64,000 nucleotides of DNA from DASRDU01 sp035560235 (GCA_035560235.1 DATMAG010000093.1:1-64000); one strand, 5' to 3'; shown: positions 42,346 through 53,200, numbered from the stretch's first letter. The notes: generated by a model not told the origin, from the sequence alone. Program-made: numbers and translations.

Positions 42346-45300
42346 TCAGAACTGTTTCCGCAACCTGACATCCAGCCCGAACGTGCCGTCCTGGGCGCGT
42401 GAAGCCACAAACCTGATGCGGTCGCTGGCGCGGTATTCGATCAGGATCACCTGATCCTGGTTTGAAGCCACATTGGTTGAATAGGTGATCGAGAGATCGC
42501 GCGTCACCCGGCGTCCGACAGTGATGCGCGCCGTCGGGTCAGTGCCGCGCCCGGTGAGCAGCGGGTCAATCGCAAAACGATTGAGTCCGAACAGACGCCC
42601 GGTCACATTCGATTCAATTGAACTCGACAGCCGCTGCGTGGCCAGTTGCGCGAGCGTGCTGGCCGAAGTCTGCGCGAGCGCCTGCGTGCTGCCTGCAATG
42701 CCGCCGGTTTCATCGGGCAGTTTGCCGGTGAAGATCAGATTGACAACCTGATTCTGAGTCAGCGGCGGCTCAGAACGCGGAGTGACCTTGATCTGATCCA
42801 CCGGCCCGCTGAAACTCAGAATGGCGCGATAGCCGGCAATTTCGGTTTCGGCTTCGATATTCAGGCGCGGCGGCTTTTTGCTGACGCCGCTGAATTCAAT
42901 CACCCCGCTCGTGATGCGATAGCGCTCCTTGAGAATGTCATCAATCAGCCCGCGTGTGATCGTGATGCGCCCGCCGACCGCCACATCATCCGACGGGCCG
43001 CGCAGGGTGAGCGCCGCGCTGCCGATGATGTCGAGCGATTTCGTGCGCACCACCAGCGAATCATCTGCGGCCACGCGAATATCAAACTGCGTCGGCGGCA
43101 GCAGCGAGTTTTCCTCAACCGCGCCGCCTGCAGTCGTGCTGAATTCGGAAACGATGCGCTCGATGAACTCAAAGAGATTCGCTTCGGCCAGATATTCGGC
43201 GCGCCGGACACTGACCACGCCGCTTAACACCTGAAGCTGACGACTGCCCTGCAAGGTCAGGTCGCCGTCGAGCGTGGTGCGCGTGTCGCGCGGATAATCG
43301 AGCCGCACGCCGGTGGTTTTGAACTGAAAGCGCCAGCGGTCGGGTTTGAGTCCGGCGAAGGCTGCGCCGCCCGTGAGTTCCAGTTTGCCGCTGCCAACAT
43401 CAGCCGTCAGCCTTTCAATCTGCGCCTGATCCGCCGTGAACCGCACGCGCCCGCTGGCCCGCATCAGCGCGAGCGGAAAATCAGGGCTGCGCAGCGAACC
43501 GTTCTGCAGCGTCGCCGTGCCGCTGAATCGCGGCTGTTTGTAACTGCCCTTCGCGGCGGCCTCGATTCTGACCAGCCCGTCAGCGAACAGGTCCGGGACG
43601 AAGGTTTGCAGAATTTTCGGATTGACATCACCGCTCAGCGAAAAATCGGTGCGCCCTTCTTCGCTCGTGGCAATGCTGCCCTTGACGGTCAGGTTGGTGT
43701 TTGCGCCCGACAGCGTGACGGTGCCGACATCAACCTGACGGCGGGTGATTCTGATCTGCAGCGGCGGCTGCGCTGTCAGCCTGTAATCGCTGATGTCGAA
43801 GGAAAGCTGATTGAGCGCGGCCTCAAGCTGCACCGGATTGTCGCGGCCTGCGAATGTGCCGCTGAGTTTCAACTGCCCGCTTGCCGTGCCGCCCGCCTTG
43901 ATCGTGCCTTCACCCGCGAGCAGATCGAAGACCGGCGCGAGCGATGTCTCCTTCAGATCAATTGCGGCATTGACCGGAAAATCAGGATTGCCGAAATCAA
44001 TCTCGCCCGTGCCGGTGTAACTTTGTCCGAGCAGGTCAGAGTTCAACTGAAGCTGTGCGCGGCTGTCGCGTCCGGTCACGGTCAGATTTACCCTGCCGAG
44101 CGCGCGATCGCGATAGCGCAGATCAGCGCTCGTAATCGCGGCTTTCAACTGATCGAAGATTTTTCCTCGCTCAGCGCCGAGGTTGAACTCAGCGCCCGCC
44201 GCTTCAAGCTCGAAGTTCGCGCGCCCGGTCACGGGTGAAACGGCATCGCTCGTGGCGGCGATGATTTCACCGATGTCAATGTTTTCGCCTTTCAGAGCCA
44301 GGCGAAAGTCGCTGACCAGCGGGCCGTGCGGTGATTGTTTGTTACTCGCTTCAGCACTTGCCGGGCGTCCGATCCGCGCGCCGCCTGAACCGGTAATGAC
44401 TCCGCCGCTGGCGCGCAGTTTCAGGCTTTCGACTTCGAGGCGTTCACCATCGAGCGCGACGCGGGCTGAGAGTTCATCGAAGGCTCGGTCGTTGAGCTTT
44501 GCACCGGCCACTCTGACTTCAGCGTGACCGCGAATCGCGCCTGGCAGACCTTCAAGTTCGGCTTCGCCGAGCATCAGCCCTTCAACCGGCGTCGCGGCAA
44601 ACTGTCGCACGACTGCGGCGAGCGGATATTTTTCAAGCCTGGCTTTCACTGTCGCGCCGTTTTCGACCTTGAACGGCCAGTTCGCTGCAAATTCAGCGCG
44701 ACCGCCTTCGGGCTGCGTGAGCGTGCCGCTCTCGATGTGCAATGTCTGCGCCTGATAAGTCACCTGCGCGGCGAGCGTGCCGAGCAGTTCATCATTCACG
44801 TTCAGACTGCCGAGCGTGAAGCGCCCTTCGACACGCGGATCCCTGAGCGCGCCGGTCACCTTGCCGTTGAAGGTCAGTTTGTCGGTCAGCGTGACCTGCT
44901 CTTCAAAACTCTTCAGGCGCGGATCATCAAAGCCGGAAGCGCGAGCGAGATCGAGCGCGAGCGTTTTCAGCTCGGCTGCGTCGGGCGCGTCAAGCACCAC
45001 ATCAAGCGCGCCGGTCTGATCCCAGCCGATTTCACCGCCGACTGAAAGCTTCGTCGCGCCCGTCTGCAGCGTCGTGTTCTCAAGACGCAACCGGCGCTCT
45101 GAAGCGATCAGATTGAGCGTGCCGCTGAGCGGGAATCCTTCGATGAGTTTCAGCGCGGCAGGTTCAGTCGCGGGAGTTTCGCTGACCGGAGCGTTCTCCT
45201 GTCTGAGCGTGGCTCCGGTAAATTGCAGGTTGATCGCGCCGACTGCGGTTTTGTAATCGCGGCCCTGCCAGGACAGATTGACGCGGCCATCGGCTGTACC

Positions 45301-46767
45301 GCGCAGAGGCAGGCGTCTGCTGGCAGCTACCGCTCCGGCCTGATCGAGATTGAGCCGGCTCAGTTCGGCCAGGACGGTCGAAGCGCCGCGCCCGTCGAGC
45401 CGCACCTTCGCGCTGCCTTTCGCCGTGCCGCCAAAGACCGTGCCGCTGAAATTCGGAATGCTGACTTCATCGCGGGTTGCCGTCAGATCGCCGGTCAGAT
45501 TGCCAACCGGCACATCAGCCGTCACGAGTTGCGGAATGCTCACCCGGCCTTTGACCTGAATGCCGCCGGGATTTGTGAAGCGGCCTTTGATCACAGCCTC
45601 GCGAAAGCTGACCTCGGAAGCGCGCACGTCGTGGCCGGTCAGTGCGCCGAAGCTGAAATCGCCGAGCCACGAAAAATCCTCGCCATTGCCCGCAATCTTT
45701 CCGGCAGCGACCAGACGATTGACGCGGAACCCGGCGGCCTCAAGCTCGCGCAGCGAGAGTTCGTGCTGAGCGTCGTAATCGTCCCGTTTGCCGGTGAGCT
45801 TTGCATTCAGACTGAGTCCTTCGATGCGCACGCCCTGCGCGATCAGTTCATGGCTGCTGATCTTTCCGTTCGCCTTGTACTCAACGCCCTTGCCTTCGAC
45901 CCGGCCTTCAAAGTGCGTCGTGCCGGAGAGTTTTGTTTGCGGCGCGAAGAGACGAGATACTTCGCGTGTTCTGATTTCAGCGACAGCGTCGAACTGATAA
46001 GCGAATTCGCGCCAGTCGCTGAGTGTGCCCTTCAGATCGGCAGTGAGCAGCGGCGCAGTGATTTTGAGCGCTTCGACTGTTGCTCCCTGTGCGCTCGCGC
46101 GGGCGTTGAGGCTGAGGCTGATGTCAGTTGATTCGCGCCCGTCAAAAATGAAGTTGCTCTGTTCGGACGAGGCGATGACGCGCGTTTCATTATCAGCGGC
46201 GGGCGAAAGGTTGACACTGAGGTTGCGCGCCATGCCTGCGAGCCGGTGCAGGCGGTCGAGGTAATGAATCTCGGCGTTTTTCAGTTCAATCGTTGCGGTC
46301 GAGGATTTGAATTCGATCCGGCTCTCTCTGTCTTTCGGCGGCAGGTGCAGACCCGCCAGATTCGACCGTCCCTGCTCATCCACGCTGTAAGTTGCGCGCA
46401 GCCCGTCAATCTCGAGCTTCCGCAGATCAACTTCGCCCCTGCGTCCGAAGCCGAGAAATCCGGCGAGTTGTCTGGCCGTAATCGTCACCGAGAGCTGATC
46501 GAGCGCGGCGAATGGCTCCTGCCCGTCCTGCGTATAGAGCTTCAGGTCTTTGAGTTCAACCTGCCACTCGCGCAGGCGGGTGTTGAGCGAGCCGACCTCT
46601 GCGCGCACGCCGTATTCAGTCAGCGCGGTTTTGAGCTGTCCGGTCAGCCAGCGGTCGAAATGGCCCTGGCGCACCAGGTAAACTCCGACGAGCGCGACGG
46701 CGCCGAACAGCAGAGCGATGGTCAGGACAGAGACAGTCAGATTCCGGCGCGTGAAATATCTGCGCAT
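42346..46767 (-). CDS. tamB: TamB-family translocation/assembly protein (DUF490)
   Basis: Protein of 1473 residues from the ATG at 46765-46767 (an upstream TTG adds two residues). One N-terminal transmembrane helix (LTVSVLTIALLFGAVALVGVYLV) anchors it in the inner membrane. The remainder is an elongated beta-rich AsmA-like region. It ends in the hallmark TamB C-terminus: SGVIEFSGVSKKPPRLNIEAE, GPVDQIKVTPRSEPPLTQNQVVNLIFTGK and a terminal strand ending VDVRLRKQF. Known TamB proteins bridge inner and outer membranes and shuttle lipid or barrel proteins with TamA. It is followed by the barrel gene 130 bases downstream. Confidence 0.93.
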   Translation of the reverse strand: MRRYFTRRNLTVSVLTIALLFGAVALVGVYLVRQGHFDRWLTGQLKTALTEYGVRAEVGSLNTRLREWQVELKDLKLYTQDGQEPFAALDQLSVTITARQLAGFLGFGRRGEVDLRKLEIDGLRATYSVDEQGRSNLAGLHLPPKDRESRIEFKSSTATIELKNAEIHYLDRLHRLAGMARNLSVNLSPAADNETRVIASSEQSNFIFDGRESTDISLSLNARASAQGATVEALKITAPLLTADLKGTLSDWREFAYQFDAVAEIRTREVSRLFAPQTKLSGTTHFEGRVEGKGVEYKANGKISSHELIAQGVRIEGLSLNAKLTGKRDDYDAQHELSLRELEAAGFRVNRLVAAGKIAGNGEDFSWLGDFSFGALTGHDVRASEVSFREAVIKGRFTNPGGIQVKGRVSIPQLVTADVPVGNLTGDLTATRDEVSIPNFSGTVFGGTAKGSAKVRLDGRGASTVLAELSRLNLDQAGAVAASRRLPLRGTADGRVNLSWQGRDYKTAVGAINLQFTGATLRQENAPVSETPATEPAALKLIEGFPLSGTLNLIASERRLRLENTTLQTGATKLSVGGEIGWDQTGALDVVLDAPDAAELKTLALDLARASGFDDPRLKSFEEQVTLTDKLTFNGKVTGALRDPRVEGRFTLGSLNVNDELLGTLAAQVTYQAQTLHIESGTLTQPEGGRAEFAANWPFKVENGATVKARLEKYPLAAVVRQFAATPVEGLMLGEAELEGLPGAIRGHAEVRVAGAKLNDRAFDELSARVALDGERLEVESLKLRASGGVITGSGGARIGRPASAEASNKQSPHGPLVSDFRLALKGENIDIGEIIAATSDAVSPVTGRANFELEAAGAEFNLGAERGKIFDQLKAAITSADLRYRDRALGRVNLTVTGRDSRAQLQLNSDLLGQSYTGTGEIDFGNPDFPVNAAIDLKETSLAPVFDLLAGEGTIKAGGTASGQLKLSGTFAGRDNPVQLEAALNQLSFDISDYRLTAQPPLQIRITRRQVDVGTVTLSGANTNLTVKGSIATSEEGRTDFSLSGDVNPKILQTFVPDLFADGLVRIEAAAKGSYKQPRFSGTATLQNGSLRSPDFPLALMRASGRVRFTADQAQIERLTADVGSGKLELTGGAAFAGLKPDRWRFQFKTTGVRLDYPRDTRTTLDGDLTLQGSRQLQVLSGVVSVRRAEYLAEANLFEFIERIVSEFSTTAGGAVEENSLLPPTQFDIRVAADDSLVVRTKSLDIIGSAALTLRGPSDDVAVGGRITITRGLIDDILKERYRITSGVIEFSGVSKKPPRLNIEAETEIAGYRAILSFSGPVDQIKVTPRSEPPLTQNQVVNLIFTGKLPDETGGIAGSTQALAQTSASTLAQLATQRLSSSIESNVTGRLFGLNRFAIDPLLTGRGTDPTARITVGRRVTRDLSITYSTNVASNQDQVILIEYRASDRIRFVASRAQDGTFGLDVRLRKQF

Positions 46768-46927
46768 AAGCAATCAGGGTTGATGACAGGCGATAAACAG
46801 ACGACCGCATAGTAGATAACATAACCTGCAGTCCTGGCTACTGCCGGACGCCTGCAACCTGTCGAAATTTTTCCGGGCAAAGTGGACACCGGTGGGAAAA
46901 TCAGGAAGGACAACCGGACTGAAGCGC

Positions 46928-47236
46928 TCAGATCAGCTCAGCCATGGCCAGTTCATATTCCTGAGCCATGCCTGGATGGTTGTGACGACGGGCCGCCTCA
47001 ATTCCCTGCTGATAAGCCGCGCGCGCTTCATCTGTCCGATCCAGCCTTTCCAGGGCGCGGGCCAGCATACCATAAGCGGCGCCCTGATCGTCGGTCTGAC
47101 CGAGATAAACCTGCAGTTCACTGATGGCGTCCTCGTACTGTTCGCTTTTGATCAGTTCATTGGCCAGTCCGAATCGGACAGTCGTGTTCTGCGGATCTGA
47201 CTCAAGCATCTTTCTGAAAACCTCGATGCGGTTCAT
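46928..47236 (-). CDS. Small TPR protein
   Basis: Protein of 102 residues made of about three tetratricopeptide-like units: RFGLANELIKSEQYEDAISELQVYL, AAYGMLARALERLDRTDEARAAYQQGIE, and a final helix MAQEYELAMAELI. GAGG lies before the ATG at 47234-47236. No signal peptide or catalytic motif. TPR repeats bind partner proteins; none is apparent here, although the gene is close to TamB (46767) on the same strand and about 160 bases upstream of its start. Confidence 0.8.
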   Translation of the reverse strand: MNRIEVFRKMLESDPQNTTVRFGLANELIKSEQYEDAISELQVYLGQTDDQGAAYGMLARALERLDRTDEARAAYQQGIEAARRHNHPGMAQEYELAMAELI

Positions 47237-48115
47237 GGCTGCGACCTCACTGCTGATTTGTCTGCTTTGATCCTGTCCCAGTGAGGAGATGATAGGCTGC
47301 GCCGCAGGAGAGCGTCAACAGGCAGGGCCGGTCGCTGACCGGAAGTCTGAAAAGAGAGCCTGTGCGCGGATTTGTTGGCGTGGAGGTGATGTGATGAGCA
47401 GGCCTGCTGACAAGGCAGGCAGGAGAGATTCAATCGGGGACGCTGGAATTCAGCTTTCAGTGGAGCAGAGCGCGCAGGGGCATTCAGGATGCACGCGGGG
47501 ACGCTCACAGGCTCTCAAACATTCTTTCAGGGTGCCGCTGCCGATGAAGTTTGCCGGTCATCGGCAGCGGGGAGTCGGGTGAACCTGACCTTGTCTGCGG
47601 CGCGGCAATGATGGGGGAGGGGAGTCAGTTCATTGCCGCAGCCGCAAATCTTCGATCACTTCAATGGCTGCAGGCGCTGCCTTTCAATCGGACGAGTCGC
47701 GCTCGTTCGGGCTGCGCTCCAGCGCATAGAAAAAGAGCAGGAGGAAAGGCGCGAGGAGCGGCAGATAAAGCAGAATCTGGAGTAGTTGTTCCATAGACTG
47801 TGTCAGCCGGGATGCCAGCCGCTCCGTGCTGTAGTTCATATTCACGTCTGAGCAGGTCATCAACGCCCCGCCAGATCAGATCAATCACTGTTTCATGCAG
47901 ATGTTTCATTACTACCTTAGTTCAGAGGGTCAGGCGAATGGCAGGTTGCCCCGTAGAGTCTGCCGGTTACTCACACGTGCTGCCATTCGCCTGTACGTGG
48001 TGTCAGCCAGGCTGAAGCTCCAACTCTTCGGGGACTGGTGACCGCCACGTATTGCTCAGAACGGCTGTGTGCGGGGGAGTTCACACAGCCGCCGATCATT
48101 TGCTTTCCGTAAAAA
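47237..48115. other. Gene-poor stretch between TPR and XRE genes
   Basis: About 880 bases. Apart from the two weak small frames near 47661-47909 I see no supported gene, RNA or large repeat. A 10-bp hairpin (48062-48071 with 48082-48091, CGGCTGTGTG/CACACAGCCG) sits 25 bases after the leftward XRE stop and may end that transcript, although it lacks a T-tract. Confidence 0.35.
47661..47909 (-). CDS. Possible small protein, uncertain
   Basis: An 82-residue reading frame with AAGG before its ATG. The first 30 residues (KHLHETVIDLIWRGVDDLLRR) look like a real amphipathic helix, but the second half is less protein-like. An overlapping frame (47684-47794) encodes 36 residues rich in leucine and phenylalanine with one potential membrane segment. 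At most one of the two is likely a gene. Neither resembles a family I know. Confidence 0.22.
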   Translation of the reverse strand: MKHLHETVIDLIWRGVDDLLRREYELQHGAAGIPADTVYGTTTPDSALSAAPRAFPPALFLCAGAQPERARLVRLKGSACSH

Positions 48116-48472
48116 CTAAGCGGCTTTCGGTTCAAGGGGAGCAGACAGGGGCCCGAGTCGGGGGAGACCGAGGTGACGGCTCTTGCTGTCTGCGGCGCGG
48201 CTCATTCTGGACAGCCTGTCCATCGAAGCCGCTTCCCACAGGTCCTGAAGCACGAATCCCTGCTGCGCGCGCGAATTGATGGCCTGAGCGATCTTGTAAC
48301 AGACATCGAAGTTCGGAGATGCCGCTCCGCCCTTCTCCAGTTCTTCCAGATAGCCGGGCGAGAGCCGCGTCAGCTCAGCCAGTTCTGCGAGTGACAAGCC
48401 AGCCTTGCTGCGCTTTTGTGCGAGCAGACAGCCAAAAAGAGTACCGGATTTTCCTGTTTGTGAATTCAGCAT
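48116..48472 (-). CDS. XRE-family helix-turn-helix regulator
   Basis: Protein of 118 residues from the ATG at 48470-48472 with GAGG upstream. HTH at about 14-70: LAQKRSKAGLSLAELAELTRLSPGYLEELEKGG, then CYKIAQAINSRAQQ. The Cro/CI-like fold ends with a polar, arginine-rich tail. No linked toxin or sensor is seen. Just upstream of the start is a roughly 130-base palindrome that might be its operator region; autoregulation is plausible but unproven. Confidence 0.78.
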   Translation of the reverse strand: MLNSQTGKSGTLFGCLLAQKRSKAGLSLAELAELTRLSPGYLEELEKGGAASPNFDVCYKIAQAINSRAQQGFVLQDLWEAASMDRLSRMSRAADSKSRHLGLPRLGPLSAPLEPKAA

Positions 48473-48492
48473 TGCGTGGGGCCTCAACCAAT

Positions 48493-48620
48493 CACGGCTG
48501 CCATCAGTTCTTCCTCAGGACCCGATGTTCATCGCCTGACAATGGAAAACCTTTCCCTGACCGGATTGTCAGGCGATGAACATCAGAACTTGTGGGGGAG
48601 AAGAAACTGATGGCTGCAAC
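48493..48620. repeat. Nested palindrome upstream of the XRE gene
   Basis: Core arms GATGTTCATCGCCTGACAAT (48524-48543) and ATTGTCAGGCGATGAACATC (48565-48584) are perfect over 20 bases. The pairing resumes in the flanks, where CCATCAGTTCTTC on the left opposes GAAGAAACTGATGG on the right, and GGCTGCC opposes GGCTGCA. Both core arms contain GATG-tt-CATC-like self-complementary decamers. The element starts about 20 bases upstream of the XRE start codon. Confidence 0.65.
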
Positions 48621-49088
48621 AGCCAGTGAAAAAGCTGCGACGAACTTTCAGTTCCGAATTATCGGATATCAGCTTGCGGGGCCGGTGTGCGCCTGCCGCC
48701 GCCTTTGTCTGAATTGAAAGAGCCTGCCGACCGCTGAAGGCTCGTTCACAACTTTCTGTCTTCCTTACGACGCCCCTGACTAAAACAACTCTGGTGCCAG
48801 ACTTTGGCACTCTGCTGCAGTTTTCCGGGTTTGTTTCTGAACGCATTGAAAACAAAGCCTTTCCGCCACGCACATCAGTACTGCGTGCCTGTCCGGCAGG
48901 TTCGGTTCTGACCAGCACTGCCGGGTACAGACTTCCCTGGGACTCTGTATTCCGACCTGAATTTCGAGCCTAAGCTCAGTGTGTGATTAAGTTTGCATCT
49001 GGCAGGGAAGAGGCTGAAGGGGGGTAAGTGGTGGCGGGTACCCGCTACTCTCAGGGCCGCGCAGGCGGGTAACGGATACCCCGACGGC
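48621..49088. other. Intergenic stretch between the palindrome and the TPR/CarboxypepD gene
   Basis: No supported gene. Near the end is a 12-base perfect palindrome GCGGGTACCCGC (49034-49045). TACCCGC (49039-49045) can also pair with GCGGGTA (49065-49071), which lies 18 bases after the stop of the leftward gene and may be a weak terminator. Confidence 0.35.
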
Positions 49089-50123
49089 TTACTGCTTTTT
49101 ATTCTCGGCAATAAACTGCCGGATTTTTTCCTTGTCCGGATGATCCGGCCTTTTCGCCAGAAACTGCTCATACTCAGCCACGGCTTTGTCTTTCAATCCT
49201 GCAGCCCGGTAGAGCGTCGCCAGGCGAAGATGCGCTTCAGCCATTCCAGCCGGATCAAGGCGGATGGCTTCGTTCAGGTAGCCGACGGCCTTCGATCCTT
49301 TTTTGATCTGCAGGTATGATTCACCGAGCAGCAGGTTTGTTTCCGCTGACCGTGGAGTGGCCTCGGCAGCTTTGGTCAGCAGGTCAATCGCCGCTTCATA
49401 ATTTTTCCGGGAGAAATACAGCTTGCCAAGATTCAGCAGCGCCAGCCTGTAATCAGGCTTTGCGGCGAGCGCATTCCGGAAAGCCTTCTCTGCCTCGCTG
49501 TTCTTTTCCTGCCTGAAGTAAACTGTCCCCAGTTCAGTCCAGGCCTGATAATCCCCGGAATCCGTACCGACAATCTGATTGAGCAGCGAGACGGCCTGCC
49601 TAAAATCTTTTTTTGTCATGGCCTCCATCGCCTTCTCAAAGAGCTTTTTGCCGGATGGCGTCCGCTCATAAATGTCCGCAGCTGAAACAAGCCTGTCTGT
49701 GCCTGCTCCGACTGGAGCCGGGTGACTGCGCCACTCAAGTTCTATGTCCCGGCGCACATCATCCCTGGACTGCTGATCGAGCCTGACCGGGATGCGCAGA
49801 ACTTCCATCCCTTCCACCTCAACGGCAATGTTGTATTCTCCATTCGGAATCCCGGAAAAAGTGTATCGCCCGTTATTGTTGATACTCCGTCGGGCAATGA
49901 TTCGGCCCGTGAGATTGTAAAGAACGAGTTGAAAACTCGCCGGCAGACTGCCTCGTATCCTGCTTTCATCAATCCTGAAATCACCGAACAGGGTATGAGT
50001 AAACTCCGCCGCCGGCATTCGCCCTCTGGCATTTGCGCTCTCCTGCCCTCCTCTCTGAGCGACCGCATCATTCGTCAGCGAAACGATGAGCACAGATACC
50101 AGTAACAGAGAATGGCAACGCAT
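49089..50123 (-). CDS. Secreted TPR protein with N-terminal carboxypeptidase-regulatory-like domain
   Basis: Protein of 344 residues from the ATG at 50121-50123. Signal peptide LLLVSVLIVSLTNDAVAQ. Residues about 40-130 form a beta-sandwich with a pattern like carboxypeptidase-regulatory domains (INNNGRYTFSGIPNGEYNIAVEVEG). The C-terminal half contains four to five TPR units, for example DYQAWTELGTVYFRQEKNSEAEKAFRNAL and ETNLLLGESYLQIKKGSKAVGYLNEAI. It lies directly downstream of the giant TonB-dependent receptor on the same strand, 66 bases after its stop, so a periplasmic partner role is plausible. Confidence 0.85.
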   Translation of the reverse strand: MRCHSLLLVSVLIVSLTNDAVAQRGGQESANARGRMPAAEFTHTLFGDFRIDESRIRGSLPASFQLVLYNLTGRIIARRSINNNGRYTFSGIPNGEYNIAVEVEGMEVLRIPVRLDQQSRDDVRRDIELEWRSHPAPVGAGTDRLVSAADIYERTPSGKKLFEKAMEAMTKKDFRQAVSLLNQIVGTDSGDYQAWTELGTVYFRQEKNSEAEKAFRNALAAKPDYRLALLNLGKLYFSRKNYEAAIDLLTKAAEATPRSAETNLLLGESYLQIKKGSKAVGYLNEAIRLDPAGMAEAHLRLATLYRAAGLKDKAVAEYEQFLAKRPDHPDKEKIRQFIAENKKQ

Positions 50124-50151
50124 AATCCTGATGCTCCCGGAGTAAGTCAAA

Positions 50152-50190
50152 GGGCTGGCCCTGCTGCCCGTCAGGCAACATCGCCAGCCC
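50152..50190 (-). terminator. Hairpin between the TonB-dependent receptor and TPR gene
   Basis: GGGCTGGC (50152-50159) pairs with GCCAGCCC (50183-50190) across a structured centre. In the leftward transcript the stem is followed by TTTGACTT. It begins 27 bases after the receptor stop. Weak T-run, so it could also be an internal processing hairpin. Confidence 0.4.
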
Positions 50191-50216
50191 CGAATCAGAG
50201 AATCCGGTTAACCAGA

Positions 50217-53200
50217 CTAAAATTCAATCCGCAGCGCAAACTGCATCACGCGCGGCGATCCCTGGATGGCAGTGAATTTGCCCCAGTCCGGAGGCGGTGT
50301 CTTGCCAAGATAGGGCTCCTGCGGAATGCCAAAGTTGGCGATACCGGTGAAGTGCTGAGTATTGGTCAGGTTGAAGACCTCCCAGCGGAATTTGATCTGT
50401 TTGCCTTCTCCCGGCAGCTTGAATGCCTTGTAAAGTCCCAGGTCGAAGACAACATAGCCCGGTTCACGCAGAATATTGCGATCACCGGCTTCGCCTGGAT
50501 AGGCATTGCGATAACTCTGAAAAGCAGCCTTCGGATCACTGAAGATGTTCGGCTCACCAGTGCGGGTAGGCGAACTCTCCACCGGACGAATGGCAACGCC
50601 ATTTGACTGAACGTTCCAGTTCGTCGCCCAGCGGGCATCATCGAACGGCTGTCCGGACGGCAGCCCGGTATTCCACCGGAAAATACCTGTCGTCTCCCAG
50701 CCGCCGATAATCGCATTCACCACTTTCGGCAGCTTGTTGAAGAACCGCTTTCCGTCCCCGAACGGCAGCGCAACGATGTAATTGGCATTGATCAGATGAC
50801 GGATGTCAAAATCAGAATTAGCCCGATTGCTGTTGAGATCCAGCGGATTGAGAATGAATGCTGAGCCATACGAGCCTGAGGACTGGAGGCCGGAGGCAAT
50901 ATCAATTGAATGGCTCAGCGTGTAGTTGAAGTCGAAGGAGAAGTCCCTGTTGAATCGCTTCCGAATGCTCAGCTGGGCGCTGTGATAATCCGATGTTCCA
51001 ATGGTCGAGAAGGTTGAAAATGCCGCGTACTGCGGGTGGAAGAACAGATTGTCCCCATAACCAAACCCGTCATCCCAGAGCAGTTGCACAAACGTATAAT
51101 CGGTTGTGTTACGCCCGCCAACGCTGCGCTGTGCGATGCGTCGGTAAGCGGCCTGGGTTGCAGTGAGCGCAACAGTCTGGCCGTTCACGCTGTAGTTGCC
51201 AGCCAGACCGGGGAAGATATTCTCGAAATATGGAATCTTCTGCACCGAGGTGATGGCAGCATTCTGCTCCCGGAAGGGAATCAGCTTGCGCATCGCCGAG
51301 TACCAAGTGTCTCCTGATTTCGGATCCCTCAGGTTATTGAGGTGCATGATGTCGCGCGCGACCAGCAGATCACGAGCCAGACGGCCAACATAACTGGCCT
51401 CAACTGAAAAGCCCTTTCCAAGATCACGCCCCCAGGAAAGATTGAAACTGTAGTTGACCGGCGTGACCAGAGTGTCATCGAGCGATGATTCAATGCGCTG
51501 ATCTTCATCTGCCGGGGTTTGCAGCGGGAATTTCAGCGTTGCCGGAATTGTCAGGCCGGGCAGAGTGCGAACGCTCTGGTTGAAGCCGGTAAAGAGCGGG
51601 CCAAGCCGGTCACTCACGTTGAAGGTATTGGCTGAAATATTCTTCGACGAAGAGAAACCGAGTGTTGAGTTGAGATCGAACGCCACCGCAAGCTGGCTGC
51701 CGATCCGGTCGTAGGTCATGCGGAAGCCGCCACGAATCGTACTCTTGTTTTCGCCGAAGACCCGCTTCAGGAAAGAGTTTTTGAAGTTCGGCGACCAGGC
51801 CACGGAGAGCGAAGGAGCGAAGTTGTTCCAGTCCTGCTCGTAATAACCACCCCGGTCGTTGGCTTTGCCGGCCAGATCAACCGTAATCAGATCATTGAAC
51901 GGCTTGCCAGCTTCGGCCCCGGCGACGCGCTGTTCGAAAAATTTGCCCAGACTCTGGGTCGGTTTCACCTGAATTCCGTTCGTCTCGTAAACAGGTGTGG
52001 AAGTAGACCAGCGCAGCCCGTAAGTCACCGTCAGATTCGGGCGAATACGCCAGCTGTCCTGCCCATAAAATTCATATTCCTGGGTGGCGAAATCGCGAGC
52101 CACGCCCTGCCCCACCGACAGCAGACTACCGCTTTTGTCGTAGTTGAGATTGGCGCTGTATTGCGAGTAGCGGCCAATGATCGCCGTGAGCGCATCACGC
52201 AGATCATCAGGAGCGCCGCCCACATTCGGAAAGACCGGATCCCCGGCGTCGCTGGTCAGCACGACGTCGCCGGAGAAGTCGTAATACGAGGGATTGGTGA
52301 TCGCAATATCAAAGGATTTGCCGAAGGAAGTGCGGCTGTTCGTGATCAGTCGAATATTGGTGCCGAACTGCATTGAATGCGTGCCCTTGTTCCAGGACAG
52401 ATCATCCACGAAATTATGCAGGGGCGTTGTCCGGTTCAGCGTCCGCGAAAAATTCAAGGGCTGGTAAATGAAGCGGAAGGAGATCTGGTTTGCCTGTGAA
52501 TCACCACCAACGGTAAGTGAATCGCGAGTCAGACCATACCGGAAGTTGTTGACGATGGAATTACTCAAAGTCCACGCGTGTCCGACCGCAAAACCTTTGG
52601 GATGGTGCCAGGTTTCCGGAGCCGGAGTATCAGGGAAGCGGCTCACCCCTGTAATCACGTCGCTCTGATAGTTGAGTCGCGCAAAGATGTTCTGCTTGCT
52701 GGTCAGATTGGCGTCGAACCTAGCGATAAAGGTATTCTGCCTGACCGGCGTTGAAGCATTGAACCGGAACCCGCCGGTATTGAGGCCATCGCCTTCAGTG
52801 GTGCTGTTGGCAGGATACCGGCGCGCAGCATCAGCCAGGACTGCCAGTGCCGCCGGATTGATTCCCGGCGTAACACCATTGGCTGCGGTGTAAGCTGCAT
52901 TGATCTGCGCGGAGGTCAGCGAACGACATCGCCTGTTCGGATCGTCAGGAGCAGGACACGGCGTGCTGGCCGGATCGCTTCCGTCAGCCACGACATAGCG
53001 CACAACTCCCTGGCCGAGTGTGGCCAGCGGCACTTCACGAACGACTGTCGAGCCTTTGGCTTCCCGGAATCCTTCATAGTTGAAGAAGAAGAAAATTCTG
53101 TCCCTTCTGATCGGGCCACCGATGGAGCCGCCGAAATTATTCCGCAGCAGTTGTGGGCGTTCCACCCCGTCCTTGTTATTGAACCAGTCATTGGCCGCCG

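Noticed and set aside
42216..42410. Upstream extension of the BamA/TamA protein
   Set aside because: Encoded by the heptamer repeat and the end of tamB; the signal peptide must be near the N-terminus.
45223..46131. 302-residue frame on the plus strand
   Set aside because: Antisense to TamB, without start signals or family similarity.
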